64,000 nucleotides of DNA from Asterella californica (taxonomy: Eukaryota; Streptophyta; Marchantiopsida; Marchantiales; Aytoniaceae): the NCBI GenBank assembly GCA_036924285.1, contig JAYKYS010000012.1, positions 7,874,001 through 7,938,000 of the forward strand. The letters are read 5' to 3'. The notes beneath the pieces were generated by a model that saw only the letters and a list, made by a program, of their open reading frames with translations, was not told where the DNA came from and made no database searches. The stretch's first letter is position 1, and the number at the start of each line of letters is the position of its first letter. The position numbers were made by a program, and so were the translations under genes. Positions 21,600 to 34,098 of the stretch are shown piece by piece.

Positions 21600-22659
21600 A
21601 CCCACAAATAGTTTTTGATAGGAAACTCATTAGATGGACAGCAGGATTATCAACAAATATCTCAGCCAAGGTCTGGTAAAACTTTCTTCCACATGATACA
21701 AAGGTACATTATCCCGCATGTAGAAACGGAAAGAAATCAGAGATGATTGTCCTGATATTTTAAGAACAAAAATCTTGAACGTAGCTCCTGTAATCTGCAA
21801 CCTCTTGAATCAAAGAAGGTATTCCTTTGACTGTTTCAAGATCAACACTTCGACCATGAATTGTGGCAAAGTGGAGATGTCTTTATCACTCAATGCACGA
21901 TGCACCTTTGAGAAATATGCATCAACATCCTCATGTGTATGCCTCACCATGAGAAACAATATTGTCACAGTTTAGAAAACTCCTCATGCAACGAGTTCGT
22001 GTAAATATTACCAGTCGATTCTGATTATCCTTTGCCGAGTTATTCATTTGCAGAAAAAGATTTCTTAGAAGTAGAACGAAGTGGTCGTCTTCATTCAAAC
22101 TTACGGCTTGTGAATTAACACACCATGAGACTCTATAGAATTTCTCTGCAGAAAGCTTTCGTGTGTCCAAAAAACTTCTCTCAAACACATGTTTGTCTGA
22201 TAATGTCTTGAACAAAGGATGAGTAAGTTTTTGCTCGAATGCGATATCTCCTCTTCTATCAACAGTGAAGTTTTCACAATCAAGGAAAATTTTAGCGAAT
22301 GAAGTGATGATAAAGTTTAGATCTCCATGCCATAAACCTCCCAATGCTATATGAGCAAAGTTACTCACACCGGATCCATTTATTAATATTCATGTGATGA
22401 TCAATGGTAGAGGTTGAGATTGACCCATAAGAACTTCAACTTGAATCCCATACATGTATTCATCGAGGTACATCATAGCGAGCTCATTGTGTGCGTAGTA
22501 GCAGTTACGACCAGACATCTGCATCTTCAAGTGTTGTCGCTCCAACTCGATTTTTGCTCTTTCATAAATTCTCCTCTCTCTCATCAAATTCTCCTTCAAA
22601 ATAGTACATTTGACACACTTTGAAAATGCATTATTTTTATAAATGATGAAGTGTAACAA
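21600..22659 (-). pseudogene. Unidentified broken reading frame, probably transposon-derived
   Basis: From 22659 leftward the minus frame is open to 21931 except for one TGA at 22390-22392. It reads through words such as KIELERQHLKMQM, NCYYAHNELAMMYLDEYMYG, FAHIALGGLWHGDLN and FFLNCDNI-like sequence. Beyond 21931 further protein-like sequence (AYFSKVHRALSDKDI, TLPQFMVEVLILK) appears after stops and frameshifts, as far as about 21600. The amino-acid texture is that of a real protein, not random sequence. I do not recognise the family. Confidence 0.45.
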
Positions 22660-23999
22660 CCCAGAGAAACCAAATGTATCGAAAATAGTAGACTAAAGAT
22701 CGTTCGCACGAAGATAGAGTTAACAATTACGCAAATTACGATACAACAACGTCACAATGGTAATTTTATAAATTTTCTGTTATTCTCACCGAGTAGAATA
22801 ATATCCGGATGAGAGCCTTTAGTCTGATAAAAAACCAAATCTAAGCACAACCTGATAAATTGAATACAAACCAACGAAATAATTCTTGATCATGGACCCT
22901 TCCAACAATACAGATAAAAGATTCAAGAAGACAAATGTATGAATGAATGAAGAATGCAAAACACTGCTGAAATGTTACTAATCTTCTTCCGTGAAGACAG
23001 AAGAATACAGATTTCACATTAAGGCTTCAAGAATAAGCCCCTACTCTTCATAAGAAGTGTTTTTCCAACTAAATCTTCAGTCTTAAAGACCCACTCTTAT
23101 TTGAAGAAGCTGTCTTCAAGAAGAAGCAATCATCTTCCAAACTCTCCTTACAATTTAACTCACTCTCTTCAACTTCGCAGTAACTAGTTTGTTCTCAGAT
23201 CTTCGCCATATCTTCAAATCACTTATCACGAAGACTCCTTCCACCGAAGTCCACTTGAGAAGATCTTTATCAACTAACTTTACTCCTCCGACAGCAAACT
23301 ACGAATATTCATAAGAAATTGTCTTCGCTCAAAACATTCCACACATTCATTCTGCAATCTTGAGTAACAAAAATTAATTAACAAAGACTGAAAATATGAA
23401 AAAGGTATATCTTTTGAAAGTTGAGTCGCATATATACTCCTTCTCTCGAATCTAACGGATCTTCTTCCTAAGAAGTCGAAAGACCTCCTCTACCTTACGA
23501 TCTATCTTCATCTTCACCGATCTACACTCCTAATCCTAACTATATTCTGATCTCCTCTAACTGAACTTCAACGTTCGCTCTCATCTCGCCTATCTCTTTA
23601 TCTATTTTCTGTCTAAGTCTTGATAATCTCGCTTTCACACCGTCCGCATCGATCTCCGCTTACATCTTCTCCGACTTCAAAACTCGCAGAAGATCAAGCT
23701 CCTCTGTATCCAACCCTGAAGTCACGTAAGCAGTTATCGCAGACATCAACTTCTTCCGAAGATCTTCGTCCTCATCCACTTTCGTCTGAAGATCATTCTT
23801 CTCCTTCGTCAGTGCAGCAACAGTCCCTTGATATTCGTCTCAAAGTAAATAAAGTAAATAATTCATCTCTCTGTCAGGAGTTAGTCTCTATGAGTGAAGT
23901 TATGACCTCAGAGAAGTCGATTCTGGAGGATGTTATATATTTTGAGTCCTAGTAGGTTGTTTAGTGTGTTGATAGAGTTTAAGCTCATGGGTTGCACTT

Positions 24000-25190
24000 A
24001 CATGTCGTCCATGCATGCTTCCTAACGTGGTTAGGTTATCTTTCGAGATTAAGTGTCGTTTTACATGTCTTCGCATGTAGTTTAAAGTTTACGCTGGCAC
24101 TTTAGGGGCTTGACGTGGTAGCCTATGTGTGAAATGAAGTCACCACGTGGTTTAAGGCACAAAAGAACAAGGAAGTGAAGCTATGAACTCTCATTGGTCT
24201 ATTTTTGTCTTTAGTGAAATACTAAACTAAGAAGTAGAGGTCTAAAGAGGATTTCTAGCAATTGGTAGGGATATTCTGAAATCTGAGAACACAAGAGGAT
24301 AGGGCTCGTCGTGCCAGTCATTGTCAGTCAAATTCTTGATCGAGTTTGAAGCGATTTTTGATCGAGGAGTTATGGCGGATTGAAGTTCAGAATGTACCAA
24401 AATTGCATCACTTTTGTTAATTTTGGGGTTTTCCATGTCACTCGCAGCAGAATTGAGAAAATCGCTTCAAACCTTAGTGGTCGCGTTCACTATCAGCAGT
24501 GCTACGACTGCCCCCAAATTTTCATGTCAATTGAGTGAGTGATTAATTCAAGACGACCGCTGAAGCAGAAGGGGTCTGAAAAGCTCTCAATCTAGAACAG
24601 CAACCTCAGAGATCGAGATATGAAGAACTATGTACAATCAGGAGGTCAAATTTCACAAGGATGGTCAACATGTTGTAGGCTCCAAATCCTATAAGAATCA
24701 TCAAAAGTTATCGAGCCAATTCTCTGTTCTAGGTCAAAATAGCTGTCTGGGTATAAAAAATCGTCATAAATTCTTTATTGTAATGTTTCTGTCTATATTT
24801 CGGTGCTCTAATTTGATCTCAGGCTGAAAACTTCGTATCTGTGTTCAGTAGGGTCTCATTTACATGTAGGAGAAGTTTGAAGTCGAAGCCATCATATGTT
24901 TCTGATTCTTGACTATTAAAGTTCACTGTCTGATCTTATTACTGCTAGTCCGACTTGATTTTTGTTTCCTAAACATACCAGGGGATCAAATTGACATGTG
25001 TGAGTGTTTATAGTGCCCCTTATGACTTGAAGTTTACCTCCGTAGTAAGCAACCACAGCCAGAAGTTCAGTGCTTCCTTGAGTAGACGTAACACAACCTT
25101 TATGATCATATCACAACTAGAAGGTTCTGCCTTTCTCAGGAAAACTCGAATCACGACATCTGGTGCTTCCACTGAGAGATCTTGAGGTGA
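24000..25190. other. No recognised gene
   Basis: AT-rich sequence upstream of the decayed gag. It may contain the old 5' LTR and leader of that element, but I find no second copy in the window to confirm this. Confidence 0.3.
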
Positions 25191-26923
25191 TTGACCGTGA
25201 GGTTGAGTTCTAAGACGAAGAAGAAGATGGATCAGAAGAGCGAAAGCGCTGCTGCTGCTATCTCTATGATTGTTGCATCTACGTCTACTTCAACACCTTC
25301 TGTAGCACCTACGATTGCAACGAAATCTGCATCTGGTCTCGACACATCTGATATTCTGAAGACTCTTGCGGCCTTGATCCAACATCATCCGATCGTTTGA
25401 GGAGGTGAGTTAAAATCCACCAAGGCTTTGCAAGCTATTGTGAACCGATGTGGAAGGTTGAAGGTAGAGATATTTCTAGATATCTGCATGAATACAGAGG
25501 AGAGATGGAACTGGTTAGAGTTACTGATATAGAGATGATAACTAGTTTTGAGTTAGCTGTAATCCCTGAGTTGCAAGACCAAGTTAGGGATGTACAAAGA
25601 AGAAATCTAGGTGTCTGGATGAGTTTCGAACGATCTCTTCGAGAGGAGTTTCTTGAAAAAGATTCAAAGAGAGTTACTAGGAGAACGTTTCTGGACTAGG
25701 TTGAGTAGCAACCTGGTCGTATGATAAGCCTGAATGAGTTGCTGAGAGAGTTCGATCGGAGATACCGACAACTTTTAACTCTAGAGCGAATAACTTTAGA
25801 TGCTAGGAGAACATAGCTTTTCTTACAAGCTACCGATGATGTAGTGACAGATCGGCTATGCTTCATGTTGACCGATCGATCGACTAAAGGAGGAGTTACT
25901 ACTGATTGGGGAAGAGTTAAGGATGTTGTTGCTGTACTAACAAGACAGAGGCGTGGAAGAGTGACCTTGAGAGAGCGTCTGTTTGTAGAAGTGACCTCTC
26001 AACCTCGTGCTGCTCCTCAAGTACAACAACCTCCGGCTCCTGCTCCCAGACCTGCTGTCTTGGCTGTAGTTCTTTTGATGCCTGTTGTGTCTGTTACTGC
26101 ACAGAGGGCACCTGTTCAAAGATATGCGGAGAACCATGCACAACAGAACCAGATTGAAGACCTGATTCGGCAGATGCGAGAACTGAAGATGGAGCTAGCT
26201 GGATTGTAGAGAGAGCAGCCACCGGTGCCTTCTGCTGCACGTCCAAGAAGTGCTCATGTTCGTGGATATATTTGATGTGACAGTCTTGATCATTTTTGAG
26301 GAGACTGTCAAGAGCTTACAGCTGCTTTGCGAGATCGTGTGGTTCAGTATCAGAATGGTAGGCTGCACCTTTCTTCGACTGGAGAGCCGATGAACACGCA
26401 GTTTGGACGAGGAGGGATGAGAAGTCTGCCTCAGATTTTCACGGCTGCAACTGTAAATGCGTTGATGGCATCACCGGTAAATTCTGATGTGTATGTCGGA
26501 CACATTGAAGTTTCTTCTAGTCCTACGTTGCTAGATAGGACTGCTGAGAAAAGTATTGCTCCAATTTTTTCTGAAATACTGAAGAGAGGAGCTGAGACTA
26601 TCCGTAGGATCACAAGGTTGAGTGATCTTTTTGACGCTACGTCTATCAAAACATTCTTGGACGTGGATAAACACGTTCATTGGCAGGATGCTTCTATGGA
26701 GGAGAAGAGACGACGAGAAGTCTCTGAACTTGATACTGGAGTTCCAGAGGAGACTGGAGATAGACAGAGAGTTACAAGGAGGCGACCAACCTCTCCAGAG
26801 GACGTCTCGTCTACTTCTGTAGCTCCTCCATCTGCACCAAGTCCATTGACGGACTGTGGTGCCCACAAATTACAGGATGCACGAATTTTTGAATTTTTTA
26901 AGAATAATGACTTGTTTATATAA
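25191..26923 (+). pseudogene. Decayed gag gene of the G2/G3 retrotransposon lineage
   Basis: Three open pieces in different frames follow the order of the G3 gag. 25448-25699 carries ISRYLHEYRGEMEL and FELAVIPELQDQVRD (G3: ISKYLKYYS, FELVVVPELREHVKD). 25844-26209 carries TDWGRVKDVVAVLTRQRRGRV (G3: TDWRKVSEVVSVLAKREYRRG). 26327-26923 carries LRDRVVQYQNGRLHL and FGRGGM (G3: LRDGVVYWKEGKIAL, FGKGGM). Near 26270 a CCHC knuckle of the CDSxDH type is interrupted by stops. No pol follows; H-type sequence begins at about 26940. Confidence 0.7.
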
Positions 26924-28884
26924 CTGAAGAAGCGTTGTTACTTAAGGTTACGTCTTCCTTAACAGGAAGATGATCTTAAGAGCTGTTTGTAATAAGAAGT
27001 TGACTTCTTCAGAAGACGACCGTCTTCGGAAGACCGTCTTCTCAGTTGCGTCTTCAGAAGACAAGAAGACGACGGAAGATGGGAAGACGGCGGAAGACAC
27101 CTGTCTTCCGGAAGACAGCGATCACGAAGGCCTGACCACGAGTTTTCGGGTAAACAAGTAGGTGTACCTACTGAGTAAGCACCCAGGTGGTAGGTAGGTC
27201 GAAGAAGACACCTAGGGTCGAAACCCCTAATCTGCGAGGAAGATGCGTAAGGAAGCGCATTAGCGCATTCCAACTTCCCGTAGCACAGTGCGCCTGAAGA
27301 AAATTGATTGAGAGAGTGAACTTCGAGCTAGCATTGAGAGAGGAATCGAGTAAGACATCGAGGTAGGAGAGAGTAAGTTGGCAGCTAGTCGAAGGGTGAG
27401 ATCGAATTGCGGGAGCACAAACAGCAGAGAAAGCGAAGGCGCTTCTGTGGAGCTTCCGAGAAGCTGACAGTGAAGAGTGACGAGTAGAAGCAGAGGTGGA
27501 ATCGAGGTGTGGACCGAAATTGACAGCAGGCGCAGTCGTGTGGAGTCGCATTGGAAGCTAGGATAAGAGCCAGAAGCGCGCGAGGTCGAAGGTAACTCGG
27601 GGAACCGAAGAAGACTGTAGAGGTTCTTCCCCCTGTTCTTTTCCCCTCCCACCTCTTCTCGCCTTTTCTTGGTACTCCCCGCGCTTCCTTGATTGTGTGC
27701 AGGCAGCCTGATCGATTACTCCACCCCTCATTCTTCCTATTGAGACATTGGGCGCGGAAGCGCTGCCCAATTTCTGTCGAGACATCTCCTTGCTTCCTCC
27801 CGGGCTCAATTCGAGCTTCCCTACTCCTAGCCCTCAAATTGAAGACCCCAACTATCAATTTCCCTACCCCCTTACCTCTCTATTCCCGAAACTTGGAATA
27901 GAAGACGATTCAGAAGATGGGAACATCTTCGGAAGACGCTTCTTGAACTTGACTGTCTTCGGAAGACATCTTCGGAAGACTGTCTTCGGAAGTCGACTGA
28001 ACACAATTCGTATCAAGAGTGGATTTGCTTTGCTTTTGTGTTTAGAGTGACTTGGTACGAAGCCTGAGTGGTGTGGTGAGTTGTTGTGTTATTTCGAGAA
28101 GTTGGAACTCGGGAACTAGGCATGTGCCTCCCGGTCTTCCAAGCTTCTCAACTCCACATCTTCCTAGAGAGACTAGAAGACTGAAAGGCTGGCAAAATGA
28201 GCGAGAAGACGTGAGGATCCATTTCGGGTCTCTTCTGTCCGACCCATAGCAGCCGTTCCTTCTTCTTCCCGAACTTAGAAGAGAGTTGTGAGAAGTGTTG
28301 CTGGCAGAATCCGGAGAGAATGGTCGAGGGTCATGTCTTCCCATCATGCAGCAAACTTCTTCTGAGTGCGTATGAGAGGTGAGAAGTCAGAAGAACAGAG
28401 TGCACATGTTTTGAGTCTGTTGTGAGGATAGATTGCGCGTAGGAAGAAGAAGACAGGTGAGACCAGTGAAGGGAAGTCTGACTTTGGGAGGTCTTCCGAG
28501 AACGACATTGAATCGGAAGCTGTCCCAAGTGTCTTCCCAGAGGCCACTGTCACCGCAGGAGCCCGCAACCATCTTCTGAACCTTTCTCATACTCTACTTC
28601 TCGCATATCTTGTATCTTCTGATAGGAAGTAGGATGTAATGCAAGGTGGGTTGTCTTCTTGGTAATCCATGCGAGGCCTTGCTTAGATAGGATTGTTTAG
28701 ATATAGCTCGGAAGACGAGAGCTATCTAGGAAGCACTGTTAGAATCCCGGAAGACGGAGTAGCTGTCTTTTGGAAGACTAGTTTCGTCTTCTGAGAGTGG
28801 AAGCTAGACTGTGGACACTCGAGAAGAACTGAGCCTTCAGCTCATAGTAGGTGCTTGTGGTTTAGTGCAGCAGATCTTCCAGGT

Positions 28885-31197
28885 ATGTCGATGCATCCGC
28901 GAGGCTTGGTGTTACCAGCGACAGAATTGGCCGAGGCCACTCCTTTCCTCAAGGAGTTGGGTCTCGACTTCTTCCTGTGGGACTAGAACCTCGCAGATCA
29001 AGGGCTTCTGGAGGAGGTATGGGCCGCGTTACCACCGCGTAACCGTGTACCTGCAAAGGCAGGAGTTGCTCGGGGAAGACCATCTTCCTGGACAGAAGAC
29101 TGGTGGCGTAAGGCGTTTCACAGGCCTGAGACCGAGAACCGAGGATATTGGTACGAGAAGAAGATCTTGCCTAGGATTGTGAGTTCATGGCATGTGCCTG
29201 GGAGTACCACCTGCCTTTTCGTGGAAGACAGGCAGGGGAGGAACGGTTGGAAGATAGAGTCTTACCGGGAGCCGAAGAAGCGCCTCCTGGCGAAGTTGTT
29301 TCTGCATCTTTTCCCCAAGGGAAAAGCGCAGAAGACAAGGTACTTAGGAGATCAGGACGTGGAGTTCCTGGAATCAGTGTGAGATGACAGAGTGCCAATC
29401 TACTGGGGCGCGTACATCCACAACTATGTACAGACGGAGCTAGCATACTTGGGTACCCCGGCGGGAGGACATCTGACGCCCTTCTTCTGCTACTTGTATG
29501 TAGCCATGGGGGATCTTAGGGAAGATCAGCTGGCAGTGTATGGACCAACGGAGCGACAGGAGGTGAAGGAGGAGACCTCGGAAGACGATGACCGAGAGGC
29601 AGCAGCAACGCCCCCTCCCACTCTGATGCCACAGTTGAGACCCGGCTCTCACCAGAAGACGCTTCTGGTGAGGGAAGACGAGTCTAGTGGGTCGGAAGAC
29701 GCCACGCCAGTGAGGAAGATGGGTCACAGAAGTGTACCGAGGACACCCATCTCCCTCATTCATTCAGGATCGGAGTCGGATTCGGAGGAAGACTTGCTGA
29801 GTACCCGATCGGAGCAGAAGACAGCTTCTGTAACACCTGGGAGTCTTCTGAAGACTCCAGAAGACGAAGGATGGATGGGTACTCCTACTGCGATGCGAGG
29901 AAGCGCAAAGAGGAGAGCCGCTCCTGCCACGAGGAGTCTTCCACCCCGGAAGATGAGAAGAGTAGCTTCTTCTCGTGCGCAGAAGATGAAGGCCGTAGTG
30001 GTGGAAGAGGCTCCCTTGCCTCTGGAAGACGAAGTCGACACTCTCGAGCGAGTGGTGGGGATGAACTTGTCTTCTGCAGGAAGACGACTGGAGGAGTTCA
30101 GTGCCTACTTCCAGAAGGAGATCCAGCCCGCTATGGAGTTGCTGGAAAGGAGAGCGAGGGCACAGGAGAAGCCTTTACAGCCTGGATTCGACCTGCGCAC
30201 CTTGCTGCGACAGGAAGACAGCCAGCAGAAGACGGAGTCTCTGGAAGCTAGTCTCCGCACTACGGAGAAGCTTGCAGCCAGGTACAAGGCGGAAGCAGCC
30301 GCTTCTGCCAAGGAGTCGATGCAACTTCGGAAGAGCAACCAGGAGTTGCAGGCGCGAGTACAGCAGCGTGATCAGGAAGTTCTCCGAGTACGGGAGAAGA
30401 TCACTGCCCTCGCAGAAGAGCAGACCACTTGGAAGATGCAGCGAGAAGCCGCAGAAGCGCGAGCTGCAGTTGAGAAGACGTAGAGGGAAGCAGCAGAGGC
30501 CCGTGCACAGAAGATGTTGGCACAGTCGGTGGAAGCGCTTCGGAAGAAGTTCAACTACACCGCGGGTCGGAAGTTACTTACCTTAGCTAGGGAATGGGAC
30601 AGCGAGTCCAAGGCGAGGTTGGTGGAATGCAGAGATAGCATGTTCAGGTACTTGGATCAACAGATCGAAGGAGTGAAGACACTTTATGGTCTTCCCTCGC
30701 TTCCGACACCTGCAACTGCATCTTCCCAAGCCCCAGCACCCTCGACTGGATCCGGAATGGAGAAGGAGGAGTTCGATCTCACTGTACACTTGGTGGTGAT
30801 AGTGTTGGAAGACGAGAAGACTCCAGAAGACACCCCGGAAGACATGATGTCTTCTGGAAGACAGGAAGACGAGCCGTCTTCCCAGGTATTCCGCGTGGAG
30901 GAAGCGACTTCCCCGGACCCCTATGAGATCGCCATGGTCCCTAGTACTGCATCTGTGCCTCAGAAGACCGAAGACGCACCATTCGACTCGTCTTCCCAGA
31001 AGACCATTCCGTCTTCCGAAGTCGAAGCCGAGGAAGACGCAGCCGCAGAAATAGCAAGGCCAGCGAAGAGCGAGGAGAGGGAAGCTACCTCAGTGGTACC
31101 CGAGGTAAGTGCAGGGCTTCCCAGCCCATCAGAAGTCGAGGTAGTAGCTCCGGTAGGAGCAGATCATGTAGAGATTGCCACCGAGCAATCAGAGTAG
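28885..31197 (+). pseudogene. H-family protein gene, HL copy (770 codons, three nonsense codons)
   Basis: One frame from ATG 28885 to TAG 31197. In-frame stops are TAG 28984-28986, TGA 29380-29382 and TAG 30481-30483; the HR copy has Trp, Trp and Gln at these points, so each is a single C:G to T:A change. The N-terminal ~230 residues form a compact domain (ELAEATPFLKELGLDFF, WKIESYREPKKRLLAKLFL, YVQTELAYLGTPAGGHLTP, FCYLYVAMGDL). A long acidic, Ser/Thr-rich linker follows, then a predicted coiled coil rich in Glu, Arg, Ala and Gln (about residues 430-560) and an acidic Pro/Ser-rich tail. No protease, RT or integrase motif is present. The order, structured domain then coiled coil, could suit a capsid-like or packaging protein; the family is not recognised. 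Confidence 0.65.
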
Positions 31198-32422
31198 TTA
31201 GCAAACTCAATCGACATTTCCAGATTTAGTAGGATTGGACATGTTATCTTAAGGGTGGCAGTTTTCCATGTAAAAATAGTTAGGACCCCATGTGGCAGCA
31301 TAGGTAGCGTAGGAGTAACACAGTGGAGGGCTAATTGGAAAGAGGGACCGCATGAATGTGAGGTGACAACCTCTTGTCAGCGCCTCTCTCTCTCTCTCTG
31401 GTGGTCGCCTCCCCTGACTCTCGAGGCAGATGGTTAAGTAGGATAGCAGGGTAGGAGAAAAGCTCTCTGAGAGCTCTGCCAGTTCTGTAGAATTCGGCAG
31501 TAACTGAACATACACACCGATTCTACAGGCAGGCAGGCGAGACACATTAGAGCAGAGACAGTCTTAGCGCACTACACCCGTTGTTGGAAACATACGAATA
31601 GTCTTGGAATATACAGGAGGGGTCTGCATACTCGCACCAGCAGTGGTTCGAAGATGTAGATAGAGGTAGTGGACAGTCCAGGAACAGGGAACGGCATCCT
31701 CGTGCAGTCCTGTTGGCTGGGCTGGTGTGTCGAGGAGTAGACGTAGGGAGTAGAGGGAGTGAGCTTCCCAATGCCATTGTGACTTCTTCTCGGGGAATAG
31801 ATTGTGGATTTGAGTGCAGCAGCTTCGCTCATGTCTTCTGGGTGGTGGAATGTATTGAATTCGCTCCCAATTGTGCATGGGAAGTGTTCTTCTTGAGTGG
31901 CGATGACTGTCAGCAGTTGTGGAAGTGTAGCTTGACTCGTTCAGTAGAGCACTTGGGATCTACGTACGAACGGTCTTCTGGGTAAGTGATCCCAGAAGAC
32001 AGAGCAGTCAGAGCAGCGAAGTGAAGAAGAAAGAAGACTTCTTCCCGCAACAGAAGACGACATCCTCGAGTAGAAGACGGTGCTATAGTACTCACGTTTG
32101 TTGTCTTCCTCCCCAAACTATTACAAGCAGGGATGGCTTGTTAGTCAGGATCCGGACTAGAAGCCTGTCGGAATCTTAATTGCCCTTTTTCATCCTGTTT
32201 TCTCTTGTTTGGATTTCTTCTTCTTCCCATCTTCCCTCATCTTCCCCATCTTCTTATCTTCTTCTAGTGAGCTTCCGATACTTCTATTGAGCTTCCGTGA
32301 AGGTGAATGTCGTTGTAGCGCTGCAGGAAGACAACTTCCGTAGGCAGAAGCCTGGGAAGGCTACAGGGGGCATACACCCTGTGATTTATCCAACCCGATG
32401 GAATGTGAGTGTGAGAATAAGG

Positions 32423-32831
32423 TGTAACGACTGTTACTAGTCGACTTCTGCGAAGCCGGACAGCCTTCTAGAGGTGTGAGAAGACGAGCTAAACCCCCAG
32501 AAGACGAGAATCGTTTCGGGAAGACGGTAACGAGAAGACCAGAAGAAGCAACCTGGAAGCAGGAAGATCGTCTTCCCGAGCTTCTCTGTGAATAGTTGTG
32601 TGATATTTTAGTTGGTAGTTGTTTGTTTGGGTCCAGAGCACCATTTGGCGTATCTGGAAGACGTGTTGTTTTGTGTGGTTTTGTGAGAAGACGGGATTTC
32701 TAGACAAAACCCGTGTGTTTGTGTGTTTGAACAGATCTTAGAACTTAGAGCAGCGTTACTTGTGCAAATCCTCTGTGGGAACGATATCTTGTATACTAAA
32801 TGGGCAAAAGGAGAAATCCTACGTTACTACA
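32423..32831 (+). repeat. Terminal block of HL (putative 3' LTR)
   Basis: Starts TGTAACGACTG and ends ACTACA, so it has TG...CA termini. The equivalent block of HR (47114-47513) starts TGTGACAGCC on the minus strand and ends at the same terminal CA. The word TGTAACGAC is also how the G1 LTR begins. Only the 3' copy is seen for each element, so calling it an LTR is an inference. Confidence 0.5.
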
Positions 32832-32838
32832 CGGACGT

Positions 32839-34098
32839 TATCGTGTCGAATATTGCGTGAAGGATGTCCAAGAAAACGTGAGGTTCTTGGCTGTGGAGAT
32901 GCTGTGTGTTGAACAGAGACAAGACAGAGAAAAACAACCACGAAAACAAATGCTACAATATATACCCCAACTCTCAATGTACATACACTGCTGGTTCTTT
33001 CTTCCTAAGAACACAAAACTGTGAAACAGACCAGAGAGATCTGTAATCTGCTTTAAAGCCTCTAAAATGAACCCTTGAATCTCAACCATGACCCAAAATC
33101 ACCGAAGCGTAACTCAAAGCAAGAGAAACTTCTCTTTGCAAACAAAATGAGCTGCACCAACACCATACGTTCAACCCCAAGTCCAAACCACATTCATGTA
33201 CAAGCTCTTAGCTAAAGCTAGCTACCACAAGCTGTACATAACCAACCAGAACTCTAACGAACTCAAAAGGACGAAATCCGTAGCGAAAGAATCGAAAAAA
33301 GCCTATCCCAGAACTTCCTCCTTTCGCTGAGCGGTCTTCAGATGTCGATAGGGTCTCCTTTCCTGACTCCGTTGGCCCAAGAAACCTTCAGATCCGACTC
33401 CCAACAGCCGAGATATCATCGATTTTCGGTCGTAGGCAACCGAACCTTCAAAAACTCCTCCTTGTGGCTTAAAACTGCACACACCGCACAAACGGATCGC
33501 TTGATCTGATATCTGTCTTCTCTAGCAGGTAGATCTAGCTATCATGAACCCAATGAGACTCCAAACAAGCAGTTTGGAGTTCCTTTTGCAAATCCACGCA
33601 ATAAATTTGGTCGCAGGTTGCAAAAAACTGACGTAAATCGACTCCCTGCGGCTCAAACTCGCTCACCTCACCCAAACCAACAATCCAATCCACGTACTGT
33701 CTTCTCCTAGGCGTAGATGAAGACTCCTTGGTCGCATAGGCACCAAGAACAAAGAGCTTGGCTCACCGATCGCGAAGAACAACCTAATTTTAGGTCATAG
33801 ACGATGAAAAACTTGACGCAAGCGCTTCCATGTGAGCCAATTTCACTCAAAACTCCCAAACTGTCAAATGAAACTTCGTTTTGTCTTCAATTTTCTATAG
33901 AACTCTGTGTTCTGATCCGGATGGATCCAAGGACAGCAAGTTTGGACTCCGGAACGGCCGGACGGTCTAACTCTCCTTCATATGTAACTGAAATCTCCCA
34001 AATCTACTTCCTGTGTCTAAATTTCCCTCAGAACACAACCCTCGATCCGTCTCTTCAAGAATCGTCTTAATCCACACGTAGCTTGCACAGGTCTGAAA
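32839..34098 (-). repeat. G2 3' LTR, outer part
   Basis: Aligns with 45925-47113 (G2 5' LTR) and with the start of the solo LTR at 49390. It begins tatcgtgtcgaa on the plus strand (the LTR 3' end). G1 is inserted after base 34098 at the context gtctgaa, which is intact at 50640-50650 in the solo LTR. Confidence 0.8.

Larger units (their letters stand above)
20200..24000 (+). mobile_element. Decayed member of element family H (H0)
   Basis: Identified through its reading frame (20780-21462), which is a distant relative of the protein encoded by HL and HR. The flanks (20220-20780 and 22900-23830) share with HL and HR an excess of gaagac, cttc and gaagaag words on either strand. Outer boundaries are guesses; no terminal repeats were found. 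The part at 21600-22659 carries an unrelated minus-strand frame and may be a separate insertion. Confidence 0.4.
26940..32831 (+). mobile_element. Element H, left copy (HL), probable non-autonomous LTR retroelement
   Basis: Related over about 5.7 kb, in inverted orientation, to HR (47114-54826): 27129 onwards matches HR back from 54826, through a long leader, one large reading frame, a 1.2-kb 3' non-coding region and a 409-base terminal block ending ACTACA. Both copies stop at exactly the same terminal base, which defines the 3' end of the element. The left boundary is uncertain because HR is cut there; HL may be 5'-truncated, as I find no second copy of the terminal block upstream. Both copies are saturated with the word gaagac and its complement in coding and non-coding parts alike. 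Confidence 0.6.

Noticed and set aside
27168..27858. Overlapping minus frames of 127-157 codons in the HL leader
   Set aside because: Ser/Arg-rich translations of gaagac-rich DNA; not conserved in the matching HR leader.
29871..30586. Second and third plus frames (126 and 161 codons) inside the H gene
   Set aside because: Out-of-frame shadows; the frame 28885-31197 is the one conserved with HR and H0.
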